From Metabacillus flavus (GTDB lineage Bacteria > Bacillota > Bacilli > Bacillales > Bacillaceae): DNA of 64,000 bases. Every line of letters begins with the position of its first letter. Position 1 is the stretch's first letter. Positions 54,413 through 63,662 of this stretch are shown here, one piece after another. Location: contig NZ_JAGVRK010000001.1 of NCBI RefSeq assembly GCF_018283675.1, positions 1,054,001 to 1,118,000 of the forward strand. The letters run 5' to 3'. A program made the position numbers and the translations under genes. Below the pieces are notes generated by a model. It made no database searches. It had not been told where the DNA came from and saw nothing but the letters and a program-made list of their open reading frames with translations.

Positions 54413-55345
54413 ATGATGAAAAAGAAGATGGGACTTCTTGTGATGGCTTACGGAACTCCATATAAAGAAGAGGATATTGAGCGCTATTATACGCACATCC
54501 GCCGCGGCAGACCGCCTGCTCCTGAAATGCTGCAGGATTTAAAAGACCGCTATGAAGCAATTGGAGGCATCTCTCCTCTTGCTAAAATTACTCAGGATCA
54601 GGCAGAAAAGCTTGAGCAGCACTTAAACAGCATCCAGGATACTATTGAATTTAAAATGTATCTTGGCTTGAAGCATATTGAACCTTTCGTCGAAGATGCA
54701 GTGAAGCAAATGCATGAGGACGGCATAACAGAGGCTGTCAGCATTGTTCTTGCTCCGCATTATTCTACCTTCAGCATCAAATCCTATAATGGACGCGCAC
54801 AGGAAGAGGCCGAAAAACTTGGCGGGCTGACCATTACTTCTGTTGAAAGCTGGTATCAGGAGCCGAAGTTTATCCGCTATTGGTCGAACAGAGTTAAAGA
54901 AACCTTCAATTCCATGTCCGAAGAAGAACGGGCAAAAGCAGTCTTAATCGTTTCAGCCCACAGTCTTCCGGAGAAAATCATTGCAGCAGGCGACCCTTAT
55001 CCGGATCAGCTCCAAGAGACAGCTGAGCTAATTACAGAGGCAGCCGGCGTCAAAAATTATGCCATTGGCTGGCAGAGTGCAGGAAATACCCCGGATCCTT
55101 GGATTGGTCCGGATGTTCAGGATTTAACACGCGAGCTTTATGAGGAAAAAGGCTTCCGCAGCTTTGTCTATACTCCTGTCGGATTCGTTGCGGATCACCT
55201 CGAAGTTCTTTTTGATAATGATTACGAATGCAAAGTTGTAACAGACGAACTTGGTGCAGCCTACTACCGTCCTGAAATGCCGAATGATCAGGCTGAATTT
55301 ATCGATTGCCTGGCAACAGTCATAATGAAGCATCTTCAAATGTAA
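54413..55345 (+). CDS. hemH: Coproporphyrin ferrochelatase (HemH/CpfC)
   Basis: Inserts Fe(II) into coproporphyrin III; 310 aa, soluble. The metal/proton residues are in SAHSLPEKI (His) and the [15 protein letters not shown] region (Glu is replaced by positions seen in Bacillus enzymes; the conserved Glu follows in DHLEVLFD). The N-terminus [19 protein letters not shown] is typical. ATG at 54413 or 54416 behind AGAGGTG. Followed closely by hemY. Confidence 0.95.
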   Translation: MMKKKMGLLVMAYGTPYKEEDIERYYTHIRRGRPPAPEMLQDLKDRYEAIGGISPLAKITQDQAEKLEQHLNSIQDTIEFKMYLGLKHIEPFVEDAVKQMHEDGITEAVSIVLAPHYSTFSIKSYNGRAQEEAEKLGGLTITSVESWYQEPKFIRYWSNRVKETFNSMSEEERAKAVLIVSAHSLPEKIIAAGDPYPDQLQETAELITEAAGVKNYAIGWQSAGNTPDPWIGPDVQDLTRELYEEKGFRSFVYTPVGFVADHLEVLFDNDYECKVVTDELGAAYYRPEMPNDQAEFIDCLATVIMKHLQM

Positions 55346-55363
55346 TGTAAAGAAGGCGAAATG

Positions 55364-56761
55364 ATGGAAAAGAAAAAAAGAGTGGCAATCCTCGGCGGAG
55401 GTCTAACCGGTTTATCCGCGGCTTACTATCTTCAAAAAGAGCTGCAAGAGGACGTAGAAATCACACTAATTGAAGCTAGTCCGCGGCTTGGAGGCAAAAT
55501 TCAGACGGTCCGGAAAAATGGATGCATCATTGAAAAAGGACCTGATTCTTTTCTTGAGCGAAAGGCGAGTGCTCCGCAGCTTGTGCGGGAACTCGGTCTT
55601 GAAAACCAGCTGGTAAACAACTCTACCGGCCGTTCGTTTGTCCTGTTAAAAGACGGTCTTCATCCCATTCCGGGGGGAGCTGTTATGGGGATCCCTACTC
55701 AGGTTCGCCCATTCGTCACATCAGGTTTGTTTTCGTTCTCCGGGAAACTGCGTGCAGCTGGAGACTTTGTTCTTCCTAAGGGAGAGCGTAAAGGCGATCA
55801 ATCGCTCGGCCAGTTTTTCAGAAGAAGACTTGGAGATGAGGTCGTTGAAAATCTGATTGAGCCGCTCCTCTCAGGCATCTATGCCGGAGACATAGATAAG
55901 CTTAGCCTGATGTCTACATTTCCGCAGTTTTATAAAACTGAACAGGAGCATAGAAGCCTGATTTTAGGAATGAAAAAATCATTGCCTCCAACGAGTCAGA
56001 AGCATGATCCTTCTAAAAAAGGAATATTTCAAACTCTGACCGGAGGACTTCAGACACTAATTGAGGCTCTTGAAAAAAATCTCAGTTCGGTCAAAGTGAC
56101 GAAGGGCACAAAGGTCACGGGTCTTCAGAAGAAGCCGTCAGGGACGTATTCATTAGAACTAAGCGGGGGGACCATGATGGAAGCGGATGCGGTTATTATG
56201 ACAATCCCGCATGCGTCCGCCGGCAGTCTCTTGAAGGAGAGCGAGTTTGATTATTTCAGGACAATGGAATCTACGTCGGTTGCAAACGTAGCGATGATTT
56301 TCCCCAAAGAGAACGTTCGAATGCTAAAAGAGGGAACTGGCTTTGTCATATCGAGAAACGGCGGGTATTCAATCACTGCCTGCACATGGACGAATAAAAA
56401 ATGGCCGCATACAGCACCTGCTGATAAAGTGATTTTGCGGGCGTATGTCGGCAAAGCAGGAGAAGAAACCATCGTTGATCAAACAGATGAACAGCTCGTG
56501 AAAATTGTTCTGGAAGATTTTAAAAAAGCAATGGAAATTACCGGATTGCCGGAAGACTATGTTGTAAGCCGCTGGAAAAAGGCGATGCCTCAGTACAATG
56601 TCGGCCACATGGAAAATGTTCGGAGAATCTATAGCTTTGTCAGCAAACAATACCCTGGTCTTTTCCTTGCAGGAGCCTCGTTTGAAGGAGTGGGACTGCC
56701 AGATTGTATTGATCAGGGAAAAGCCAGCGTTGAACAAGTAAGGCAATATTTGCATTTGTAG
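55364..56761 (+). CDS. hemY: Coproporphyrinogen III oxidase (HemY/CgoX)
   Basis: FAD-dependent oxidation of coproporphyrinogen III to coproporphyrin III, the step before HemH in this pathway; 465 aa. The dinucleotide-binding motif is VAILGGGLTGLSAAYYL, followed by ITLIEASPRLGGKIQT, the GPDSFLERK segment and the C-terminal FLAGASFEGVGLPDCIDQG. The second of two ATG codons (55364) has the better distance from AAGG. Ends the operon at a terminator. Confidence 0.95.
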   Translation: MEKKKRVAILGGGLTGLSAAYYLQKELQEDVEITLIEASPRLGGKIQTVRKNGCIIEKGPDSFLERKASAPQLVRELGLENQLVNNSTGRSFVLLKDGLHPIPGGAVMGIPTQVRPFVTSGLFSFSGKLRAAGDFVLPKGERKGDQSLGQFFRRRLGDEVVENLIEPLLSGIYAGDIDKLSLMSTFPQFYKTEQEHRSLILGMKKSLPPTSQKHDPSKKGIFQTLTGGLQTLIEALEKNLSSVKVTKGTKVTGLQKKPSGTYSLELSGGTMMEADAVIMTIPHASAGSLLKESEFDYFRTMESTSVANVAMIFPKENVRMLKEGTGFVISRNGGYSITACTWTNKKWPHTAPADKVILRAYVGKAGEETIVDQTDEQLVKIVLEDFKKAMEITGLPEDYVVSRWKKAMPQYNVGHMENVRRIYSFVSKQYPGLFLAGASFEGVGLPDCIDQGKASVEQVRQYLHL

Positions 56762-56790
56762 AGCCAGCTGAAAAAGCGGCTCTTTTTTTC
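56761..56790 (+). terminator. Terminator after hemY
   Basis: GAGCC-AGCT and AGC-GGCTC pair, followed by TTTTTTT. Confidence 0.85.
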
Positions 56791-56831
56791 TTGCATTGTT
56801 TGCTTAAGGCGTGTATATTAAAAGTACTAAC

Positions 56832-56854
56832 TGACTAAAATGTTCATTTGGTCA
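56832..56854. promoter_or_regulatory. 23-bp operator ahead of yhgD
   Basis: TGACTA, twelve bases, GGTCA: an imperfect palindrome (TGACTAAAATG-TT-CATTTGGTCA read in halves). A second 23-bp site beginning TGACTAAA and ending GTCA lies before yhgE. TetR proteins bind such palindromes, so YhgD autoregulation is likely. Confidence 0.6.
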
Positions 56855-56874
56855 TTTTTAGGAGTGGAACTGAA

Positions 56875-57447
56875 GTGAGTGTAGACCGGAAGCAATTAAT
56901 TATCGAGGCGGCAAAGAAATCCTTTACGCAGTTTGGATACAAAGCAACGACGATGGACATTGTAGCAAAGCATGCAAATGTAGCAAAAGGGACGATTTAT
57001 ACATTCTTTAAAAACAAGGAAGAACTGTTTGGTGAAATCATTACGACTCTTTTAGCCGAAATCAAGCATGCAGCTGATGACGCAATCAGTCCGGAATGCA
57101 GCTTTTTTGAAAATGTTCACCGTGCACTGTACAGCGTGCTTGAATATCGGAAAAAGCATCAGCTTACCATCAAGATCTTTCAGGAGAGCACCGAGCTCGG
57201 TACTCCTGCCGTCCAGGAAGTTGTAGCCCGTCTCGAAGGAATGGTGATCGGCTACATTAAGCAAAAGATTCATAAAGCAATAGCTAAAGGAGAAATCCGC
57301 CCATGCGATCCGGAGCTGACCTCGTTCCTCATGCTGAAGCTTTACATTTCTCTTATTTTTGATTGGGAAAAACATCACGATCCGCTTCCTAAAGAAAAAA
57401 TAGCTGAACTATTTGAACTTTATTTTCTAAAGGGATTATCCGCTTAG
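56875..57447 (+). CDS. yhgD: YhgD, TetR-family regulator
   Basis: Regulator of 190 aa from a GTG at 56875 (AGGAG eleven bases before), giving MSVDRKQLIIEAAKKSFTQF. The HTH reads ATTMDIVAKHANVAKGTIYT with the following FFKNKEELF. Length and linkage match B. subtilis YhgD. Longer in-frame starts would overlap the operator. It probably controls yhgE. Confidence 0.9.
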   Translation: MSVDRKQLIIEAAKKSFTQFGYKATTMDIVAKHANVAKGTIYTFFKNKEELFGEIITTLLAEIKHAADDAISPECSFFENVHRALYSVLEYRKKHQLTIKIFQESTELGTPAVQEVVARLEGMVIGYIKQKIHKAIAKGEIRPCDPELTSFLMLKLYISLIFDWEKHHDPLPKEKIAELFELYFLKGLSA

Positions 57448-57473
57448 GATAGCCTATCTTTTTTGGTGAAAAA

Positions 57474-57496
57474 TGACTAAATGAACAATATAGTCA
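57474..57496. promoter_or_regulatory. 23-bp operator ahead of yhgE
   Basis: TGACTA, eleven bases, TAGTCA: same length and same ends as the site at 56832. It sits 27 bases before the yhgE start. Confidence 0.6.
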
Positions 57497-57523
57497 GATG
57501 TACATTTACAGGAGGTTTTATAC

Positions 57524-59731
57524 ATGTCACTGCTCGCAAAAGAGTGGAAGGCGCTAGTTACAAACAAGAAAATTTTGATTCCCGTCATAGCGGTTCTCTT
57601 TATCCCTGTATTATATGCAGGAATGTTCTTATGGGCATTCTGGGATCCATATGAGAATCTTGAAGATCTTCCGGTAGCCGTTGTCAACCAGGATAATGGC
57701 GCTGAATATGAAGGAGAAAATCTGCAGGTAGGGAAAGAGCTTGTGGATAATCTAAGGGATAATCCAGAGTTTAAGTGGAAATTTGTTGATGAAAAAACAG
57801 CAGATCAAGGTCTTAAAGATCAAAAATACTATATGAAAATTGAAATTCCAGAGAATTTTTCAGCAAATGCAACAACCCTGCTGGATGATCAGCCGAAAGA
57901 GCTTGAAATGAAGTATGTTCCAAATGAAGGATTTAACTTCCTTTCTGCTCAAATTGGTAATACGGCAGTCGAACAAATTAAAGAAGAAGTGGCAAATGAA
58001 GTAACTAAAACGTACGCAGAAAGCATCTTTGGTAAAATTGGAGAGGTTGCAGACGGCTTGGGTGAAGCAAGTGATGGCGCAGCTGAAATCGATTCCGGAA
58101 CTGGAAAGCTTAAAGATGGATCAGGAAAATTGAAGGAAAATCTGGCTAAGCTTGCAGAGAGCTCAGTTACCTTTAAGGAAGGTCTTCAATCAGCTTCTGA
58201 CGGTACAACCCAGCTTTCTAAAGGAGCTGCAGATCTTGATAAGGGACTTGGCCAATTAAACCAAGGATATACAAAGGTTGAAGATGGCTCAAAGGCTCTT
58301 GCAGATGGGAATGCTAAGCTGGCAGCCGGTTCGAATGAACTGTACAGCAAAATGCAGGAACTAAACCAAGGTGTGCCTCAGCTTACGGATGGAACGAAAA
58401 AAGTAAGTGAAGGAGCCACTGCCCTTAACCAGGGATTGACACAATTTGATGCAGGCCAGCAGGATGCCAAAAAAGGTGCAGAGCAGCTTGCAGCCGGCAT
58501 CGATCAGCTTCAGGCAAATATGAAGCAGCTGGAACCTGTACTTGCAGCTCTTCCGGAAGAAAAGCGTAACGAATTGACCGCTGCTCTTGAACAGCTCAAC
58601 CAGGGCAGTGATAACCTATCAGCCGGAGTCGGCAAACTTGCTGAAAATTCAACGGTCATTGCCGGAAAATCAGGTGAGCTTGCTCAGGGAGCTACTGCTG
58701 TTTATGAAAACCAGCAAAAGGTTCAAAACGGCGTCAGCCAGCTAACCGAGGGCCAGAAAAAACTAAACACTGGTTTGAATGATGCTTCCAAAGGGGCTAA
58801 TGAATTCAGCCAGGGCGTAGCGTTATTCGGCACGAAACTAGGTGAAGCAAAAGAAGGTTCCGCGCAATTGGCAAGTGGGAGCACGGAACTGAATTCCGGA
58901 ATTTCCAAGCTTTCAGATGGATCTGGCCAACTTGAATCCGGAGCAGGCAAGCTTGCAAATGGAGCCGCTGATTTAGATAAAGGGGTCGGCGAACTTTCCG
59001 GCGGTACTTCCGAGCTCAGCTCTGCACTTGCAGATGCTGCAGATCAAACAAAAGAAACAAAAGGGTCTGACCCGCTTTATGACATGATGGCTAAGCCTGT
59101 TGATGTTAAAAATGAAAAAATTAATGAAGTGCCGAACTATGGTACAGGGTTTACGCCTTACTTCCTTTCACTGGGATTATTTGTAGGAGCATTGCTGATC
59201 TCTATCGTTTACCCTCTTAAACAGTCGGTGGGAGAACCTAAATCAGCGCTCTCATGGTTCTTTAGTAAATTTGGCGTATTGCTTGCCGTGGGAATAATTC
59301 AGTCCTTAGTGGCAGACGCGGTTCTGCTGATGGGCCTTCAAATTGAAGTCCAGAATGTCGGTTTGTTCATCCTGTTCAGTATTCTGACAAGCTTAACATT
59401 CCTTGCACTGATTCAATTCTTTGTAACTTCCCTCGGCGATCCGGGACGATTTGTAGCTATTGTTATTTTGATTTTGCAGCTGACAACCTCAGCAGGAACT
59501 TTCCCGCTTGAGCTTATACCGGAGCCTCTGCAAATCTTTAACTACTGGCTGCCGATGACGTACTCTGTTGCCGGATTTAAAGCCGTTATTTCAAGCGGCG
59601 ACTACGGTTATCTGGGTACCCAATCCCTTGTCTTAGCCGGTATGATGCTGCTCATGATCATTGGGACCATCACGTATATGTTTTTCCAGGTTCGGAAAAA
59701 CAAGCAAGAAGTTTCTGAAGAAGCACTTTAA
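57524..59731 (+). CDS. yhgE: YhgE, YhgE/Pip-type membrane protein with heptad-like repeats
   Basis: Protein of 735 aa. An N-terminal helix (ILIPVIAVLFIPVLYAGMFL) is followed by a large extracellular part, about residues 180-510 of which consist of 7-11-residue repeats such as LDKGLGQLNQG and LASGSTELNSG that form long helical rods. Five to six C-terminal helices resemble ABC-2 permeases. It is the Bacillus member of the family that includes the lactococcal phage infection protein Pip. RBS ACAGGAGG. Likely repressed by YhgD. Confidence 0.92.
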   Translation: MSLLAKEWKALVTNKKILIPVIAVLFIPVLYAGMFLWAFWDPYENLEDLPVAVVNQDNGAEYEGENLQVGKELVDNLRDNPEFKWKFVDEKTADQGLKDQKYYMKIEIPENFSANATTLLDDQPKELEMKYVPNEGFNFLSAQIGNTAVEQIKEEVANEVTKTYAESIFGKIGEVADGLGEASDGAAEIDSGTGKLKDGSGKLKENLAKLAESSVTFKEGLQSASDGTTQLSKGAADLDKGLGQLNQGYTKVEDGSKALADGNAKLAAGSNELYSKMQELNQGVPQLTDGTKKVSEGATALNQGLTQFDAGQQDAKKGAEQLAAGIDQLQANMKQLEPVLAALPEEKRNELTAALEQLNQGSDNLSAGVGKLAENSTVIAGKSGELAQGATAVYENQQKVQNGVSQLTEGQKKLNTGLNDASKGANEFSQGVALFGTKLGEAKEGSAQLASGSTELNSGISKLSDGSGQLESGAGKLANGAADLDKGVGELSGGTSELSSALADAADQTKETKGSDPLYDMMAKPVDVKNEKINEVPNYGTGFTPYFLSLGLFVGALLISIVYPLKQSVGEPKSALSWFFSKFGVLLAVGIIQSLVADAVLLMGLQIEVQNVGLFILFSILTSLTFLALIQFFVTSLGDPGRFVAIVILILQLTTSAGTFPLELIPEPLQIFNYWLPMTYSVAGFKAVISSGDYGYLGTQSLVLAGMMLLMIIGTITYMFFQVRKNKQEVSEEAL

Positions 59732-59739
59732 TAGAAAGC

Positions 59740-59772
59740 AAAACCCGGCTCCTTTATAGGACCGGGTTTTTG
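59740..59772 (+). terminator. Terminator after yhgE
   Basis: AAAACCCGG and CCGGGTTTTT pair around a loop that includes TCC/GGA, with the T-run at the end. Confidence 0.85.
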
Positions 59773-59870
59773 TATGTGTAAAATCATCCTCATCGCAACA
59801 GTGGATGAAGCAGAAATCAGCGGCAGCGGGGAAGAAGTCAGCAGAAAAAGTATTCTCTATGAATCTTTTA

Positions 59871-59919
59871 TTGAAATTATGAAAGCATTTTCATATAATG
59901 GAAAATGTAAGCGCTTGCT
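59871..59919 (+). promoter_or_regulatory. Sigma-A promoter with cre/LacI-type operator at +1
   Basis: TTGAAA (59871-59876), 17 bases, TATAAT (59894-59899) is a strong promoter. ATGTAAGCGCTTGCT (59905-59919) matches the cre consensus at all fixed positions, and TAAGCGCTTGCTTA is nearly palindromic about CG, as LacI-family operators are. CcpA, the encoded LacI protein, or both could bind it. Confidence 0.7.
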
Positions 59920-59944
59920 TATGTTGGGGAGAGGTGGGAGAGAA

Positions 59945-60970
59945 ATGGCAACGATCGAAGACGTGGCAAGAAGGGCAGGGCTTTCCCGGACAACTGTGTC
60001 AAGGGTAATTAATGAACACCCCTATGTATCAATTACGAAAAAAAAGAAGGTAATGGAAGCCATGGAGGAGCTTGGGTATGTTCCTAACTCGGCAGCGAGG
60101 AGTTTAAGAAACCAGCGGACAGGTGTTATTGCCGTTCTGATTCCACGGGTGATGAATCCTTTTTTCAGCCAGCTCATTGAGACACTGGAGCACGCAGCAT
60201 CCGAAAGCTTCCACCAGCTCATTATATGTCAAACACAATATTCCGCTAAAAAGGAATTAACGTATTTAAATCTGCTGAAAACAAAGCAAGTGGATGGAGT
60301 CATCCTCACATCAGCCGAGAATGACTGGAGTGTTATTGAGGAATACCTCGATTACGGACCAATTGTTCTGTGCAATGAATTCGAAGAGAGAGCCAATGTT
60401 CCGATGGTTTTTATGGATCAAAAGGAAGCAGGCTACAAGGCAACGAAACACCTGATTGAAATGGGGCACCGGAAAATTGCCTACTGCTGTGGAAGGTACC
60501 GAAGCAACGTTGCGAGTGCCCGCGAGGAAGGCTTTAGTAAAGCGCTGGCAGAAGCAGGACTTGTTTTCGATGAACGAGATGCATTTCGTGAAGCAATAAC
60601 TAGTGAAGATGGAATCGATATTTTCAATAGCATTCGAACAAGAGGCTCTAACAGGCCAACCGCTATCTTTACAGGCTCTGACGAGGTTGCAGCCGGCATC
60701 GTATCAGAAGCGGCCCGCAGCAATTGGAGCATCCCGCGCGACCTTGCCGTAACAGGCTTCGACAATCAGGTGATCACTGAACTGATGAATCCAAGAATTA
60801 CGACTGTAGAACAGCCTGTTTGCGAGATGGCTCTGAAAACGATGGAAGTCATGATGGCTAGAATCAGATTGAGGCAATTCACAGGCAGGGAAATGCACAA
60901 GTTTTATATGAAGCTGATCATACGTGAATCAACGAAAATGCAGGCTGAACTGGCAAGGATTCCATATTAA
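59945..60970 (+). CDS. LacI-family transcriptional regulator
   Basis: Regulator of 341 aa starting at the ATG at 59945 (MATIEDVARRAGLSRTTVSR), with GGGAGAGGTGGGAG before it. The frame is open back to 59774, but that stretch contains the promoter and operator. The HTH is complete (VINEHPYVS, hinge NSAARSLRNQRTG), then a periplasmic-binding-protein-like domain with VIAVLIPRVMNPFFS and the late AVTGFDNQVITELMNP. Targets and effector unknown; autoregulation is suggested by the site at its +1. Confidence 0.88.
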   Translation: MATIEDVARRAGLSRTTVSRVINEHPYVSITKKKKVMEAMEELGYVPNSAARSLRNQRTGVIAVLIPRVMNPFFSQLIETLEHAASESFHQLIICQTQYSAKKELTYLNLLKTKQVDGVILTSAENDWSVIEEYLDYGPIVLCNEFEERANVPMVFMDQKEAGYKATKHLIEMGHRKIAYCCGRYRSNVASAREEGFSKALAEAGLVFDERDAFREAITSEDGIDIFNSIRTRGSNRPTAIFTGSDEVAAGIVSEAARSNWSIPRDLAVTGFDNQVITELMNPRITTVEQPVCEMALKTMEVMMARIRLRQFTGREMHKFYMKLIIRESTKMQAELARIPY

Positions 60971-61028
60971 ATGGAGGAAGCCGGTTTGGCTCTTTTTATT
61001 AGGGCAGTGAGGGAATGAAACAAACAAA

Positions 61029-61056
61029 AAAAGAGCCTCGCCGGCTCTTTTTTCAT
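61029..61056. terminator. Bidirectional terminator between the LacI gene and yhfH
   Basis: AAAGAGCC and GGCTCTTT pair with T and A runs on the two sides. A weaker hairpin (AGCC/GGCT, then TTTTT) lies at 60979-60997. Confidence 0.85.
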
Positions 61057-61191
61057 TTACAGATCCTGTACATTCATACAATTGCTGCAGGTATTTCCAT
61101 AGCATTCATGCTGCTCTTCAATTTCTTTTCCACATTCTGCACATTGTTTACCGGGCAAATTTCTGAAAAATTCAGTCAAATTAACTAACAT
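61057..61191 (-). CDS. yhfH: YhfH-type small zinc-ribbon protein
   Basis: Protein of 44 aa: MLVNLTEFFRNLPGKQCAEC then GKEIEEQHECYGNTCSNCMN. Four Cys in CAEC and CSNC (plus one Cys between) make a zinc ribbon. RBS GGAGGGGATAAC precedes the ATG at 61191. Short size and place next to yhfI match YhfH. Function unknown. Confidence 0.88.
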   Translation of the reverse strand: MLVNLTEFFRNLPGKQCAECGKEIEEQHECYGNTCSNCMNVQDL

Positions 61192-61411
61192 GTTATCCCC
61201 TCCATGTTGTTTTGATATTTATATTGTATTATAACAGAAACAAAAGGTCAACTCCTGTTTTGTAACAAACTGCAAAAATAGCAAAAATGGGCAGATGGTC
61301 TTCTCAGAATAATTTATCGCACAGAACAGAAATGCTTTCAGCTTGCGGTTCCACGGATGTATTGGGTATATTGAAGGGTAGGAAATCATTTAGGAAGCAG
61401 GAGAGTGAACG

Positions 61412-62185
61412 ATGAAATTAACCATAATCGGACACTGGGGCGGTTTTCCCGGCCCAGGAGAAGCCTCATCCGGGTATTTGCTGCAAAAGAACGGTTTCAA
61501 TTTGCTGATCGATTGCGGAAGTGCTGTATTATCACAGCTGCAGTTTTATATGCCTTTGAAAGAGCTGGATGCTGTTCTGATTTCCCATTATCACCATGAT
61601 CACGTTGCAGACATTGGCCCGCTTCAATACGGACGGCTTGTTGCCGGTTTTCTGGAAGAGGACATTCCCGTTTTGCCGATTTATGGACATAATGGAGATA
61701 AAGAGGGGTTCAGCAGGCTAACCTATAAACATACGACGCTTGGGAATGCTTATAATCCAGATGAAACACTTGAAATTGGACCCTTTCAAATAAGCTTCCT
61801 AAAAACAAATCATCCCGTGGAATGCTACGCGTTCCGGATTACAGATGGAGAGTCTGTCATTGTTTATACGGCAGATTCAAGCTTTAAAGAGGAATTTATT
61901 CCTTTCGCTGAAGGGGCTGACCTGCTGATTTCCGAGTGCAATTTCTATGCAGGGCAGGATGGAAAAAGCGCTGGACATATGAACAGCCTCGATGCTGCGG
62001 CTATTGCGAGAGATGCCGGTGTAAAACAGTGCATCCTGACCCATTTGCCGCATTTTGGGAATCATGAAGAGTTACTTGCAGAAGCAAAGACCCTTTACAA
62101 AGGTTCGCTGTCTTTAGCATCAAAAGGTTTAACATGGTACCGAGACGAAGGAGGAAAAGCGAATGGCCCAAATGCTGTTTATTGA
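61412..62185 (+). CDS. yhfI: Metallo-beta-lactamase-fold hydrolase YhfI
   Basis: Protein of 257 aa, RNase Z-like MBL fold. Zinc motif SHYHHDHVADIGPLQY (HxHxDH), further ligands in LKTNHPVECYAFRI, YTADSSF and HLPHFGN. No signal peptide. RBS CAGGAGAG. Overlaps lplJ by 23 bases, so the two genes are co-transcribed. The substrate is unknown. Confidence 0.9.
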   Translation: MKLTIIGHWGGFPGPGEASSGYLLQKNGFNLLIDCGSAVLSQLQFYMPLKELDAVLISHYHHDHVADIGPLQYGRLVAGFLEEDIPVLPIYGHNGDKEGFSRLTYKHTTLGNAYNPDETLEIGPFQISFLKTNHPVECYAFRITDGESVIVYTADSSFKEEFIPFAEGADLLISECNFYAGQDGKSAGHMNSLDAAAIARDAGVKQCILTHLPHFGNHEELLAEAKTLYKGSLSLASKGLTWYRDEGGKANGPNAVY

Positions 62186-63161
62186 TAATAACCATATTAC
62201 GGATCCAAGAATGAATCTGGCAATCGAGGAGTACTGCCTCAAAAATTTAGACCCCGAACAATCCTATCTGCTGTTTTACATAAATGAACCTTCCATCATC
62301 ATTGGGAAAAATCAGAATACGATTGAAGAAATTAACACGAAATATGTGGAGGAACAGGGACTTCATGTAGTAAGAAGGCTCTCAGGCGGAGGCGCGGTAT
62401 ATCATGACCTTGGCAACCTGAACTTCAGCTTTATCACGAAGGATGATGGTGACAGCTTTCATAACTTCAAGAAATTCACCGAACCGGTGATTGAAGCGCT
62501 GAAGAAACTTGGTGTTAACGCAGAACTCAGCGGACGGAATGATATCCTCGCTGAAGGCAGGAAAATCTCAGGCAATGCCCAGTTCACAACGCGAGGAAGA
62601 ATGTTCAGTCATGGAACGCTCCTGTTCGATTCTGAAATGGAGAATGTCGTGTCTGCCCTCGTCGTGAAAAAAGATAAGATTGAATCAAAAGGGATAAAAT
62701 CGATACGCAGCCGCGTTGCAAACATCAGTGAGTTTTTGGAAAAGAAAATCACAATCGAAGAATTCAGATCGCTCTTGCTCAGCTATATTTTTGATACAAA
62801 CGGGGAAGTCCCTCAATATGTCTTAACAGAAGATGATTGGGACAAGATCCGCAAACTTTCAGAAGAACGCTATCAAAATTGGGAGTGGAATTACGGAAAG
62901 TCTCCGAAGTTCAATCTTCAGCACTCCCATCGCTTCCCAGTCGGACAAATTGATGTCCGGATGGAAGTAAGCAAAGGAATCATCCATGAGTGCAAAATCT
63001 ACGGGGATTTCTTCGGCGTAGGCGATGTTGCTGAAATTGAGGAGCTGTTGACGGGAGCCCGCTATGAAAAATCCGAGCTTGATAAGCTGATGAGACCAGT
63101 CAATGTCCAGCAGTATTTCGGAAATGTATCGAAGGAACAGTTTTTAGATTTGCTTTATTAA
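62163..63161 (+). CDS. lplJ: Lipoate-protein ligase LplJ
   Basis: Attaches free lipoate to 2-oxoacid dehydrogenase E2 and GcvH proteins in the cytoplasm; 332 aa. The lipoyl-binding loop is RRLSGGGAVYHDLGNLNFSF and the catalytic Lys is in ILAEGRKISGNAQF. The C-terminal accessory domain is present. RBS GAAGGAGG lies inside the end of yhfI. Confidence 0.95.
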   Translation: MAQMLFIDNNHITDPRMNLAIEEYCLKNLDPEQSYLLFYINEPSIIIGKNQNTIEEINTKYVEEQGLHVVRRLSGGGAVYHDLGNLNFSFITKDDGDSFHNFKKFTEPVIEALKKLGVNAELSGRNDILAEGRKISGNAQFTTRGRMFSHGTLLFDSEMENVVSALVVKKDKIESKGIKSIRSRVANISEFLEKKITIEEFRSLLLSYIFDTNGEVPQYVLTEDDWDKIRKLSEERYQNWEWNYGKSPKFNLQHSHRFPVGQIDVRMEVSKGIIHECKIYGDFFGVGDVAEIEELLTGARYEKSELDKLMRPVNVQQYFGNVSKEQFLDLLY

Positions 63162-63168
63162 ACGGGTG

Positions 63169-63208
63169 ACTGGCGTAAAAGGGATTCCTTTTACGGCAGT
63201 TTTTTTGT
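63169..63208 (+). terminator. Terminator after lplJ
   Basis: ACTGGCGTAAAAGG and CCTTTTACGGCAGT pair around GATT with one mismatch, followed by a long T-run. Confidence 0.92.
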
Positions 63209-63220
63209 GAGGAAAGGTGA

Positions 63221-63483
63221 GGTGGTGCCTGACCCGCGATTCTTCACCGCAATGGGGGACAGAGACAGAGGCTATTGAACCCTTGTGTATCAACAGATTG
63301 AAGAGAGCGGTGCCAGAGCTTTAGTACGGTGAAATTTTTGGGGACTGACACGGTGCCAGTCCCGTTCTTCTTCACCGCAGCGGGGGACAGAGACGCAGGC
63401 CGCTGAATCCTTACGTATCAACAGTTTGAAGTGGGTGGTGCCAGAGCTTTAGTACGGTAAAATATTTGGGGACTGGCACCACC
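63221..63483. repeat. Two-unit 128-bp tandem repeat with inverted termini
   Basis: TTCTTCACCGC starts at 63240 and again at 63368; the intervening 128 bases are repeated with about one difference in six. Shared blocks include GGGGGACAGAGAC, TATCAACAG and GGTGCCAGAGCTTTAGTACG. The outer ends are related inversely: GGTGGTGCC at 63221 and GGCACCACC ending at 63483. No open frame of note. It has the look of a small non-coding repetitive element (MITE-like or structured RNA), family unknown. Confidence 0.8.
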
Positions 63484-63662
63484 ACCGCCACTGTCATCAA
63501 ATAATTCTTTCCTCTGCGTTCTAATCAATAATTTTCAGCAACTCGTCTTACCGTTTCCTGCTGTGACTTGTTAAGCTTCCGCCTTCCTTACTTAGATTCA
63601 AAATTCTCGAAGCGGGTATTGAAGAAAGTAAGCTTTCTCGATATAGAAAGGGATGAAATATC

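Noticed and set aside
59774-59944. Longer N-terminus for the LacI-family regulator
   Set aside because: The extra 57 codons contain the promoter and operator, and the family always begins at the HTH; the ATG at 59945 has a good RBS.
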